Source: Armillaria gallica (taxonomy: Eukaryota; Basidiomycota; Agaricomycetes; Agaricales; Physalacriaceae). From it: a stretch of DNA of 64,000 nucleotides. The notes under the pieces are model-generated. The model searched no databases and was not told where the DNA came from. It saw only the letters and a list, made by a program, of their open reading frames with translations. Each line of letters begins with the position of its first letter. The stretch's first letter is position 1. Location: positions 3,906,001 to 3,970,000 of the forward strand of contig JBANDB010000004.1 of assembly GCA_037576215.1 (NCBI GenBank), read 5' to 3'. Made by a program: the position numbers and the translations under genes. Shown here in pieces: positions 35,201 to 46,037 of this stretch.

Positions 35201-36427
35201 GCCTCGGTGCCCTACAAGAACACACCGATGACATACAAGTCTCCCGTCGCGGGTAATATCGACAAAGTTATGATCAGTGACACAGAGAATGATCAGACCC
35301 TCATTAAAGTGCTGATCCGCCAGACGCGGAGGCCAGAACTGGGAGACAAGTTCTCGTCGAGGCATGGGCAGAAAGGTGTCTGCGGGCTGATCGTAAATCA
35401 GGAGGATATGCCTTTCAACGACCAGGGCATTAATCCTGGTGAGTCTATTTGGGAGTAGGGCAATAGAGTGAAACTCATCACGGTTCCTTGACAGATACGA
35501 TCATGAATCCTCACGGGTTCCCATCGCGAATGACTGTTGGGAAGATGATTGAACTTCTTGCTGGGAAGGTAAAGACTCATCTTTTGTTAAGCGCTGTATC
35601 TTGATCGGTAACCAGGCAGGGACGTTATGCGGGAAGCTCCAATACGGAACTGCCTTTGGTGGCTCGAAGGTTTGCCTAACTGCCGTATTCATCCGAAATG
35701 AATTCTGAGTAATGATCCATAGGTCGAGGACATGAGTCGGATATTGATTGAGAACGGATTTAGTTATGGCGGTAAGGATATGCTGACGAGCGGAATTACT
35801 GGAGAGCCAATGGAGGCATATGTATACTTTGGACCCATTTATTATCAGGTAAGTAATCGACCGGAAATACTGAGACTGCGTCCTGACCATGTTGCTAGAA
35901 ACTCAGTGAGTCTGTTATGCTAGAGGCTCGTGTTTGTGGACTTGACGGATATCTAGAGCACATGGTGATGGACAAAATGCATGCGAGGGCAAGGTCTCGT
36001 AGTCCCTGAATAGCTCATCATTGTTATCACTTACCTTGGTCCCTTGCAGAGGCCCAAGAGCGACGCTGACGCGGCAACCCACGGAGGGAAGGTCCCGTGA
36101 AGGAGGACTGCGTCTTGGGGAGATGGAACGGGATTGCTTGATAGGCTATGGTGCAACACAGCTTCTACTTGAGCGTCTGATGATATCCTCGGACAAGTTT
36201 GAGGTAAACGCCTGCCAGGAATGCGGGCTGATGGGGTACAACGGATGGTGCACGTACTGCAAAAGTTCCAAGAAGATGGCGCAATTGACGATTCCATATG
36301 CCGCGAAGTTGTTGTTCCAGGAGGTGAGCTATGGCGTCAATAATGACAGTATGTCGGGTGCACTGACGTCCTCGAACAGTTGATGGCGATGAACGTGGTC
36401 CCTAGACTGATATTGGCGGATGCCTAA
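32236..36427 (+). CDS. RPC2: RNA polymerase III second-largest subunit (RPC2/RET1)
   Basis: Fifteen exons, all joins keeping one frame. After a short acidic start ([12 protein letters not shown]) comes [20 protein letters not shown], which marks Pol III rather than Pol I or II. Then [55 protein letters not shown] and [20 protein letters not shown]. The hybrid-binding and active-site parts are present: [56 protein letters not shown]. The C-terminal clamp zinc site is [16 protein letters not shown], and the gene ends [15 protein letters not shown]. It makes tRNA, 5S and other small RNAs in the nucleus. It contains a seven-base micro-exon (35899-35905). No lesion was found in the frame. Confidence 0.95.
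35899..35905 (+). other. Seven-base micro-exon of RPC2
   Basis: The exon aaactca lies between a GTAAGT...CTAG intron (35849-35898) and a GTGAGT...CTAG intron (35906-35956). With it, YYQ is joined through Lys-Leu-Lys to [11 protein letters not shown], the conserved sequence; without it the frame is lost. Confidence 0.85.
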
Positions 36428-36545
36428 TGCCGAGCAGGGAAGATAATGTATTGTGTATTGTAGTTCTAAATTGTATCTTGAGAAATTTGTCAACAAAGTA
36501 TTCTTCACCCGTGACCACCACCATCATCCTGCGATTGCCTCCGCA

Positions 36546-37433
36546 ATGAATGCCAGAGGCTCCAACAGCGCTACGGCCCTGCGCCGACTAATGACAGAAT
36601 ACAAGCAGCTCACGTCGGGAGGTAGTTTTCTGTTTTCTTCTGTCTGGGAAACAATAAAACTCATGATCAGGCTCGCCCGATGGGATGTTCACGGCCGGTG
36701 CGTCCATGTTTCAGGCTTATTTCGCATGTTCTGTAACAGCGCGGACTAGGTCCTATATCTGAATCAGGTCGGACTCACCAGTTGGAGGCAATATCATGTT
36801 AATCAGTCGCCCTGTCCAGATTTCTTTACTTGGGAGGCTCTCATCGTGGGCCCAAAGGAGACGCCTTTTGTATGTGCCAATATTCCCGCTGCCTCCGTTC
36901 ACAGATCTAGATTCGAATCCAGGAAGGAGGAGTATTTTCTGCGAAACTGACGTTTGTGAGTCATTGGCACTTTACCTCTTAGTAGTTTCAATTAACGCTC
37001 ATTTCAGCCAACCGACTACCCCTTATCTCCTTTCAAAATGAAATTCGAGCCTCCCTTGTTCCACCCTAATAGTGCGTCGTCACCCGTGGTCCGGCCGCTC
37101 ATATCCTTATTGTGTATTGCAGTCTATCCAGACGGGAATGTCTGCATCTCGATCCTGCATACCCCCGGCGATGACCCTACAATGTACGAACAAGCGTCAG
37201 AGCGATGGAGTCCTGTACAGAGCGTGGAGAAGGTCATTCTTAGCGTCATCTCGATGCTGGCCGGTAAGTCTCGCATTGCTCCCACTACATGACTACAACA
37301 CCGATCGCTTCGCTTCCAAGAGCCCAACCTAGAGAGCGGCGCCAACATCGACTGTTGCAAGCTTTACCGAGACAACCGTCCCGAATACGAACGTCTCGTA
37401 CGAGAATCCATCAGGGAACAACTAGGCTTGTAA
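36546..37433 (+). CDS. UBC7: Ubiquitin-conjugating enzyme E2, Ubc7/UBE2G2-like
   Basis: Multi-exon. Reading: [89 protein letters not shown], then the active-site Cys in [12 protein letters not shown]. The [20 protein letters not shown] insert and [18 protein letters not shown] with [20 protein letters not shown] are the Ubc7/UBE2G2 pattern. The joins include very small exons (about 20-30 bases). Ubc7 works at the ER membrane with Cue1-like partners and Hrd1/Doa10 ligases in ER-associated degradation. It starts 118 bases after the RPC2 stop on the same strand. An intron holds a tRNA B-box-like word that I rejected. Confidence 0.9.
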
Positions 37434-37585
37434 TATTGCACAGTTTTGAAGGTGGTTCTTCGCCACGTAAAGCTACTATTCGTAATATGAGGTACTTAGG
37501 AATTATAAGGGGTTGTACATGTACTTTGGAAATACGTCGAATAAAGAAAAAGCAACTAAGAACCAAGATACATCCACACACACCA

Positions 37586-39245
37586 TTACTGTCGCAATTT
37601 GAATATCCGCCCATCTGCTTGGCCATCGAAGAAGTGCCGTCGAATGTATTCGTTTCGGAACAGCCCGCACGGGTCTACATCTTCCAGAACACGAATAAAG
37701 TCGTCGAAGTGAGGATAGAGACTGCGCAGCTTTTCTCGACGCAGCGAATGTGCCTTCGCCCAATGTGGTCTGCCACCATGACGTGCTAGGATGGTTTCGA
37801 ATCCATCAAAAAGCTTTTTGTAAGGGACGTATAGCCCATAAGGTCTGTATACATCGTTAAGAAATGGATCAGCGCCGATAGGATCAGAAACGCACTTGAA
37901 CTGCACTATCCCAATCCAACACGTCTTCTGGCCCTGGCTGGGGCTGAGCCATATGTCGTCCGCGGCAGAAAAGCGTATCTCTATAGGAAAGTGGGGCCTC
38001 AGCCCATTCGGATCGCCATACTCCTGGCTCAGCCAAGAATGTAATTCACGTAGACACTCCTGGCTTCTCGTGTACGGTATAGCCCACTCCGTAGTATATT
38101 GCAGGAACTGTACCACACAGACAGTGAGATAAACGTCGAAAAATAGACTCGTATACTCACGAGACAATCCAAATTAAAAACACGATGACTATCATCCACC
38201 CGAACTGACTTTGACCCGCTCAACCAGCAAAAAAGAAGTCCGGCGAAGTTGTTGGCGGATGAGAGGAAACGCCCAACGAATAGAATAAACTCCAACAAAT
38301 AGAATCCCAGGAAGACTTCCAAGAACCAACTTCCCGCCGGCGTCTTCTCCTGAATTATAGTTCAGCCATGGGCGGCCGAGACTCGGATAAGCACAGCGAA
38401 CGTACCTCTCGTGTCCGATTCATCAACCCCACTCGTATCCGATCAGCTGCTGGGATCCATGCCAGTCGCACATGCTCCGCGGCGTGCGCGATTTCATCCA
38501 AATTTTGTATCACGTCTTCGAAAGGCTGAGTGATCGCGACCTCCTTGAGCCTAAATGCTGGCTCCACCTCCAACTCGACGTTTAGAATCAGGCCCGTGGT
38601 ACCCAAACCGCATATAGATGCGACAAATAGGTCGGGTCGCTCGTGCCGTGAGCACGTCACATACGTGCCATCGGCCAGCAAGAGCTTCAGAGACATTACA
38701 TGGGTCGAAATGACACCATATGTCACTCCAGAACCGTGCGTTGCAGTCGTTACGATACCGCCCACGGTTTGGTCAGAGATTGACCCGACGTTCATCATGG
38801 CGAGTCCATGGTCTGCCAGATGCGCGTGTAATTCGTTGAGTGTTATCCCTGCTTGTACGGTAGCAGTACGTTTTTCGACGTTGACCTACAGGGGGAACCC
38901 AGTTAGAATTTGTAATTACCCCCATCAGGATGAAAAACAAATAGATAACCTCACCGATAACACACGGTTAAGCTTTTGGGTGCGCAACATAAATTCTGTT
39001 GTGCAGGCGATATCGCTGGGGCTATGCCCTATTCCAGCAGCACGCACGACTTTCTTCTCTCGGCGCGCCAACTCGAGGATAAGTTCGCATTGGAATTCGT
39101 CCTCCGGCTCGAAGATGGCTAGAGGGGTGCAATGAAAGGTCTGCCCCCAGTTGCTAAATTTGCCACGGGATGTCGAAGGGGGGACGGTAATCGGTGCGAG
39201 CCGAGTATAAAGGTCGTCCAGGGGTATGCTTGTGAGAAAAGCCAT
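37586..39245 (-). CDS. ALO1: D-arabinono-1,4-lactone oxidase
   Basis: Minus-strand gene with several short introns. The N-terminus has SNWGQTFHCTPLAIFEPEDE and RAAGIGHSPSDIACT, the FAD-binding segment with the His that carries flavin covalently in relatives. It continues VNVEKRTATVQAGITLNELH, SISDQTVGGIVTTATHGSGV and CGLGTTGLILNVELEVEP (PCMH-type FAD domain). The C-terminal ALO domain has TEWAIPYTRSQECLRELHSW, and GGRPHWAKAH, the family signature near the flavin. It makes D-erythroascorbate in the mitochondrial outer membrane. A hydrophobic segment, LGFYLLEFILFVGRFL, near the middle may be the membrane anchor. It is convergent with UBC7, the stops 153 bases apart. Confidence 0.92.
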
Positions 39246-39939
39246 GGTAGTGCGAGAGGGCGACGAAACTATTTGCCATGGCTTTATAGGAATCCTGACC
39301 GTTGATGTGATGACTACTCGATCGATTTTTATTGCGGATCGGGAGAGGATATCTGGAAATGCCCGACCCGTTGCGGCATTGGCCGGATCCGACATCGCCA
39401 GAGCCTTATGTGTCGGGCAAGCCGACAGGCAGGCACCTCTCGATAAGCCAAGACATAGCGAAATAAAAAAAAATTCTAAAAAAGGATGCATCAATAATAG
39501 CATAGGAGCCGCTTAACGAAGCCGAATGGATGGACCCACAGCGTGGAGTGTGGGACATTCGGTTTGGTCCGGTGTGATCTGACTCTCAGCATTGCGCAAT
39601 ATCATACGTGATCCAGGTACCCAGCCCCAATATCGACAACTTGTCAACATAAGCACTCTTCGGAATAAGTGTCGTCGTGCATGCGATGGCGACGGATGGA
39701 TCAGAAACTCTCACCCGCATCATATGACGCTTTTGCATGAATCCGCGAAGCAGGTTCTCTGCCAAACTACTCCGGTACAAGGCGTTACCGTCGTGCGAAC
39801 AGAGTCGTACCATTCACCATAACATAGCTTGTTATATTTACATCTGCCCATCAATCCATGGCTTCTCCTAATTGAGAAAGTCGAATGTAACCCTTGAGAC
39901 AAGTAAGCGCCACGATCTCCGGCCACCATTAAGCTCACT
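39246..39939. other. Intergenic / promoter of ALO and 3' end of the Hsp70-like gene
   Basis: About 690 bases. An A-run at 39466-39484 lies near the middle. No gene seen. Confidence 0.4.
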
Positions 39940-42900
39940 TACTGGCCCCAAACTTGATTATCATAAAGAAGTATACCCCTTACTTCTGCGCTATCCAATT
40001 CCAATCCCAGCTCAAATTCTGGCAGACTAACGTTAGTACGATGAATCTTGATATTGATTGGTGCTTCCCACCAGTGTAGAAACCACCACCCTGCATGGCA
40101 CCTTGTTGAAACGCCGGCAGCGATGATAGATCAACGGTCCATTTGCAGAGTTCGGTGGTTTCTCCTTCATCTGTATACCGCATAATTTTGTCCGCCTCGC
40201 TTGTGAACATGACTGCCACAAACGCCGAATCTGCCGGATATGAAATGAATATAAACGTGTGTGGCAGTGAACATGCATACCCTGTACGGTCTGAGAGAAT
40301 TTGCTGTTCGATGGTCAGGGTTCATTCATCCACAGCCACATAGCGCTCACCAAAACTTCGTTGTCAGACGTTGTCTAGATATTGGATTTAGTGGCGCGCA
40401 GAAAAAAAGCTTAAAATGACCCACCCTTTACGAAGAATTGCTCCTTTTTGCACGAGATATTGAAGCCTAGCCGCCGGCAACTTAGCGTCGCTAAACCAAT
40501 AAATCACGACGTACCTGTTTTCACAAATGGGAACACCTGCGTCATTGTTTTTGATATACGCCGGGCGCTTCTGCCAGTCTTCCTGGTCAGCGGGCAACTT
40601 GACCTATTCATGGCTAACGTAAATAGTGGGTAAGAATAATATAAGCAGACGGACGGACTTTCATGATGTAGGATCGTGGCGCGATCACGCTGGACACGAG
40701 TGGCCTACGAGCCAAACCATACCGAGCCGCCCCTCGTAGAGTAGCCGTATCAGCGTCTACGGGCCGAGCAATTACTCGTATACGGGGAGAAAATCGTTCC
40801 TTTACAGGAGTTAACACTGGTCTCTATACCGGTAAAGATAGACATAAATACCTCGACTTTCTGTTTCAAATACTCACTTCCTGCAAATCCTCCCACAAGT
40901 AGAAGGGCATCAATCCGTTGATCGACTTTCAGAGTCTGGTCTTCGATCAAGGCCAGAACCTGACGCGTGAGCGGTGAGTTACGCATGAGGTAATGTTTAA
41001 ATGAAAACGTACCTGTTCAACGACGGGATCAAAGCTACACAAGATTGGCGTTAATACTAAAAAGAACTCCGAGTAAAATGTTACCATACACTTCACGCCG
41101 TAAAAGGACTCCTGGGATCGATAGTTGTCCGTTATTCAATCCTACAGAAGGATCGTTGGGGTCCTCGACATTGAAACAGGTAAAATGGAACATGTTTTCT
41201 ATGTTTGCCGATATACGTCAGTGGCGGAAAAAACTTTCCGACCATCCGCTGACTTACCGTCGTCACGTACACCCCCATAATCAAGTTTGTCGGTTTCACT
41301 GAACGAATGCACTAGATAAAACCACCGTCAAATGATGATACAGTGACCAGAAGGACACCGACTAAAGTTGGCAAGCGATGCAGCGTCGCAATGTGCGGGG
41401 TGATCGGCAAGGAGCTATTCAATATTGCATCGGCTAGGAGACAAAGGAAGAGTAGATAGTTGTTTACCGTCTTCACTAGCTCCTTGAAGCGAAGGTCCAG
41501 GAAAAGACTACCACAATTCGCGCCCGATCTTGCAGCAATTTCAGCGATCTCAAGATTGGTCATCTGGCCAATTATCTGGAGGAAAAAGCCGGGGAGATAT
41601 GTCTCGAGAAACAGAAGCGGTCATTACTCGGAAGGCGTACCTTGTATACGGCAAGATCGACCGTTCCTCCACCGGCATCACAGACGATGAAATTCTGCGA
41701 TGGCTTGAGTTTGTGGAGATCTGTAAGATGTGCGCAGTGAACTGCCGCGGCCTCCGGTTCGGTAATAATTCTTAGTCGATCTCTCCAATCTTTATCGCCT
41801 GCGCGCGCGCTTTGTACAAGGCCGGCAGAAATAGCTGCATCGCGCATGATGTCACATCCTTTCGCGTCCCAAGCCGCTGGGACCGTCAACCATACATCAG
41901 CTGTATCTTTAAAAACCATAAATTGTCAGACTAGCGCTAGCGCAATTGAAATGCGACGTACTGAGATCAGCTACGGCGCCAATTTCCCGTGTTATTTGCT
42001 CTTTAGCATATTCCCATAAGCAGCTTAAGAAGTCAATGATGAGATCTATCGCCTTTTTTCCAGGCTAAGGGAATATTAGATTGATGCCAGGGCGGGACAA
42101 AGCGAGACAGTGCATACTGGCAATGGTGGCAGCCGTGGATCTACGGCAGATTCGTCCCGAAGTGCTCGAGGTTCCAAGAATAGTTTGAACCATTCACACT
42201 TGAGGGTATCAGGGAGTGGGCCTGCATTTTTAGCTTCCAAACCCCAGGCCAGTACTCTCCCTTGTTCATCATACAGCAAACAAGTAGGTATCTAGCGATG
42301 TTCATCAGTACGTTCAAAAAGTATGAGAGGATGCCAAACCTTTCTGAATGTCTCGAATGAACCAGGCCAGGTTAGTATTTGTTGAACTTTTCCGCCCGCA
42401 ATCCTTGACGAGCCATAGGCCTATACAGAGGTCATTAATCCAGACACCAGTTGAGCGGAGGAACGCACGACGCCAGAGAAAGTGGTGCCTAAAAAACATA
42501 GACGTATGAGAAGACTCAGGACGGTGAAGAGTAGAGAATACGCACCAAAGTCGATCGACACAGACATCTTCCCTTCGTCCGGAGGCAGTGGGGCGACATC
42601 GATTCTGGCGGACGGCGATGTAGACATTGGTGGCGGAGACATGGGCGACGGATAATGGCTTCCGGTTATTCCAAAAGACGACCGCCGCATGGACATCGAT
42701 TCGTTAAACGAATGGCCGATAGATCCATTCAATCTGTGACCAGGCGTTGGGTGCGATGCGCCCATTGACATCGTATTTGTTGGCTCAGGTGACGGTGAGG
42801 ACGTCCAAGGGAGCCCTGACCCATAGCCATTCTGGCCGTAGTGCACTGGTGGGGGGGACGAAATTGGGGTCGCTTGGAATGGATTCTGGGCGATGGGATA

Positions 42901-43008
42901 CGGAACAGGGCTAGGCTGCTGAGTTACCAGCGGTTGAGGCTGATACTGAGATATTGGTCGGTTGCTGTGGTCGGCATTGGTATCCTTGGACTCACCACAG
43001 CAGCTCAT
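39940..43008 (-). CDS. HSPA12-like Hsp70 ATPase with long disordered N-terminus
   Basis: Many short exons. The ATG I prefer is 43008 (MSCCGESKDTNADHSN); the frame is open 63 bases further up. About 150 residues of Pro/Ser/Gln-rich sequence (QYQPQPLVTQQPSPVPYPI) precede the actin-like ATPase: MSVSIDFG, then after an intron GTTFSGVAYGSS (phosphate 1). Next are TADVWLTVPAAWDAKG, IITEPEAAAVHCAH, NFIVCDAGGGTVDLAVYK (phosphate 2) and ALLLVGGFAGSEYLKQKV (adenosine site). There is no substrate-binding domain of the DnaK type; the C-terminus has EFELGLELDSAEVRGILLYD and ends VWGQ. This is the HSPA12-type branch common in mushrooms. The tandem Cys at residues 3-4 could be lipidated. Function unknown. 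Confidence 0.85.
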
Positions 43009-45094
43009 GATGGTACAAGGGCAACGACCACAACGCCGACCGACCACCTGCACGATGTCGCTTAGCGCCAAACAAGCGCCGCGCCGTACCTTTGTGGCAG
43101 TGCTGTTACTAGATTATTACCGGTATTAAAACGTTAACAATTCTTGCAAGCTCAAAATCCGCTGCGCATGCTATGAAAACCAAGTCCCTAGAACGGAACC
43201 ATCCGCTGCTGTTCACGTTGTTGTTTTGTCCAAGCTTTTAGGAAATCAAATGTCGGTGGTATCAAGACAATATCAAGATACTATTCTTCTTTCTGGCTGA
43301 TGAGCTTTCCCCAAATGACAATCAACATTCCAGTGTCATTCACGGCATTGGCCAGAGAAGCAGCGGGTGTAAGAGGATCATGGTCACAACATTCATGTTC
43401 ACGGGAGCATACCGACCCAAGATGCTTTAATTAAGTTCTATATACTGGGCGCAGAACAACAATGAAAATCTGGGGAATCAGCGTACGGTCCGGTCCTCTG
43501 GTAAAAAGACATTCAAATTTCAGCATAATCTTCTGAGTATGTGTTGCTTTTAAACCGAGAGTGAGATGAACTGCATCAAACGGTTTCTTTGGACAAGATA
43601 AGGAGCATCTCAGATATCAGATCGTGAACTTGTCCGAGCCTGAGAGAAGCGATGTACAGCAATTGTTGCATCGCAATTGCTGTACATCGCGAGATCCATC
43701 GACGACGAGTTCTGAAGAGGAAGGTGAGTCATAACAGTGCGGTAACCAATGCCCAACAATGTTCTCTAGAATCAATCCGGAAGTTATACTTATCGTACCT
43801 GTGTACTCCAGCTGCAGTTTCAGCATGTCGGGCACAGAAATGGGCACGTTCCCAACGATGACCGTTTAACCGTGAGAGGTATTCTGCGATTCCCGAAGAT
43901 GCACTCACAAGTTCAGTATTGGTCAGCTTCATCCGAGAGCAAGTGAGTCAGCCTTCTGGGGAACGGGGGAAAAGAATCAGGGTGGACTCATCCCACCACA
44001 AGAACAGGCAACTCCCGGTTGAATACAGCGTAAATTCAGTAGAAGAGTGGTTCGAAACGCTCACGGCGATCAGTGAATTGAAGACTCACGCTCACGCGGT
44101 AGTGAGAGTGGCGGATTAACTTTCATGTCCAAGTCAACATTGGTATGTGCCCATTGACAGCACCCTGTCTCGCCGAGTCGAGGTCGACGGCCGCAATGGC
44201 CGCGGCGTCGTCATCTTATTGGAAAGGATATGATGCGGAGTCCCCTACTTCCCTGAAAGATGCAACTGTGAGACGGCTTAGGCCGGTCAAAACGCCGTCG
44301 CCACATTTTGAAGCTGGACGGTGCCGTAAACGGGAAAAGAAACAGTCTGGCTGTATGCATGACAGCCATAGCATGGGATACTGCGCGCCAGTATTAGAAT
44401 TTGCTTCATGGGTAAAGTGTTGGGGAGCCAACAGAGACTCTTCCATCGGATGGCGGCGGAAGGGAGACAACTCTGACTAAATAGGAAAAAGTTTGCGAGA
44501 GAAGACGAAATGCGAGGCAAGAAACTTCGAGACTACTAGGAAGCACGGGGTGTAGGACAGAGTCGGAGGAGCAAGCACGAATACCAAGCTAATGGACCTC
44601 TGTTTCCTGATCGTTTCACCGATGCTTTCGGGGGAATAAGTTCATGCCAGTGAGCGAACAGCTGAAGTATGTCGGTGGGAAGGAACTCAACAGCAGCCAG
44701 GGTTGAATATTGAATGCTCTAGACGAATTTCTTCGGAAATAAACAGCGTTTCAGGTGTAAACGTTTGGTAAAAATCATTGAGACGATACTGATATATCTT
44801 AGGGCTGCTTTCAAGCGCCCATTCCATGCGATAGCACTAGCACTATATTTTGAGTCTAGCTTGAAAAGCTACGTTAATAGTGAAATCTGGACATCAAGAA
44901 AGGGTACAAACATTGTCGTGTTCGTGTTTTCAATTGGTTCTAGACCAAAGGGAAAGGAACGTGGGTACGTCCGTCACGGTCTTCGGGAAAAGCGGCGCCC
45001 GGGTTACGGACCGATACTCCACTCCCGGCTCTCCTTCGTACCGCGACGACCATTTTTGTTTTTTTCTTCTGACGCTCACAGCCAATAACATCCA
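43009..45094. other. Long intergenic region with a hairpin
   Basis: About 2.1 kb without a supported gene. It holds a perfect inverted repeat at 43649-43690. The longest frames (44145-44480 plus, 44216-44470 minus) overlap on opposite strands and have no family resemblance. The stretch before 45095 becomes C/T-rich, fitting a promoter for the next gene. Confidence 0.5.
43649..43690. repeat. Perfect 17-bp inverted repeat, 8-base loop
   Basis: Left arm GCGATGTACAGCAATTG (43649-43665), loop ttgcatcg, right arm caattgctgtacatcgc (43674-43690). The arms are exact reverse complements. It lies 1.4 kb from the nearest gene on one side and about 640 bases from the other. Confidence 0.95.
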
Positions 45095-45482
45095 ATGGCA
45101 GCATCACGGGTCGCATCCCAAGCTCAATTATCCCAGCGCCTGTCCACTATTGCAGGAAAATGGGTCCAGGATCCGTTCCGTCACATCCAGCTTTCGGCGT
45201 TCCTCGAGTCCCTAGCCAAGCATCCCAGGCTAACGCCTCAGGCAGTTGAGGCTGCTAGTGCGCTCCAGAACAACATTGTTTTCAAGAAAGTATGCTTCTC
45301 CCGCGAACCTCTTGTTTTCCCATCGGGCTGGATACGGGTTTGTTTCTATTAGTATCCATTGTCATCAAACCTTGGAGCCCGCTTCGGTACCGCTGCACTA
45401 TTCACGGCTAGTTGAAGGAATGGAGAAAAGCGCGCAAGGGATCGGTCGACCGTGGTGGAAGGTTTTTTTCGGCGTCTGGTAG
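45095..45482 (+). CDS. Small mitochondrial-type assembly factor, UQCC2/Cbp6-like, with a one-base frame break
   Basis: Two exons with a GT-AG intron of about 61 bases. Exon 1 (ATG 45095) reads MAASRVASQAQLSQRLSTIA, GKWVQDPFRHIQLSAFLESL and AKHPRLTPQAVEAASALQNN. Exon 2 begins YPLSS; directly after, another frame carries TLEPASVPLHYSRLVEGMEK and RPWWKVFFGVW to a stop at 45480. A single missing A in the run at about 45367-45369 would join them. Without it the protein stops early at 45413. The WxxDPFR...FLxSLAKHP and KKYPLS...PAS.P.HY pattern recalls UQCC2/Cbp6, which helps cytochrome b assembly in complex III; that match is from memory and moderate. About 110 residues if continuous. Confidence 0.6.
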
Positions 45483-46037
45483 TGACGTGCACTTTGCAGG
45501 ATGAATTCAGTGTCAGGCTAAGCAACTATCTTATCCCCGAATGCTAGTACTGAAAATCTCTACAGATGTTATGGTATATGGTCATGTTGCCCCGAGAGTA
45601 CTGCAGTATATCCCTAAGCCAAGTCTATAACTGCCGGAATTTCGGAGGTATTCCCTGGACTATCAGATCGCACAAAAAGTAGGAACGAGTTACACGTTAT
45701 CACCACCGGAGTTCGGAGAGTTCGGAGGACGAAAGTCGCGGAACTGTTCACAAAATTCTTATTAACACTAATTAGAGGCATTTCTTGTCCCTGAATCATA
45801 TGTTTCACGAGCTTCAGTGTTCACTCATGTTTCGAATTCCGCTATTCAAATCGTGCCTGAGCAGTGTAATTGGTGTCGGTTGTATAGAAGTTGCAACCTT
45901 GACAACGATCGCAAACGCAGGTATTACAACTGTGTAAACAAATCATGGTACATGCGGGGAACGAGAACGCGAAAGCAGAAATCACAAAAATCCTCGGAAT
46001 TTGAGTGTAGTAATGACAAAACGCGGATGGTTGTCGA
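45483..46037. other. Convergent 3' region, nothing recognised
   Basis: About 555 bases between the small gene and the end of NOC2. No supported gene. Confidence 0.4.

Noticed and set aside
32236..36427. Assignment as RPB2 (RNA polymerase II)
   Set aside because: The [20 protein letters not shown] start and the sequence around [15 protein letters not shown] match the Pol III subunit, not Pol II.
36890..36930. tRNA B-box-like word (gattcgaatcc) in a UBC7 intron
   Set aside because: No matching A box or acceptor stem at the right distance; it lies across an intron end whose splicing is explained.
44145..44480. Overlapping frames on both strands in the 43-45 kb gap
   Set aside because: No family resemblance, no splice partners, and the opposite frames are mutual shadows.
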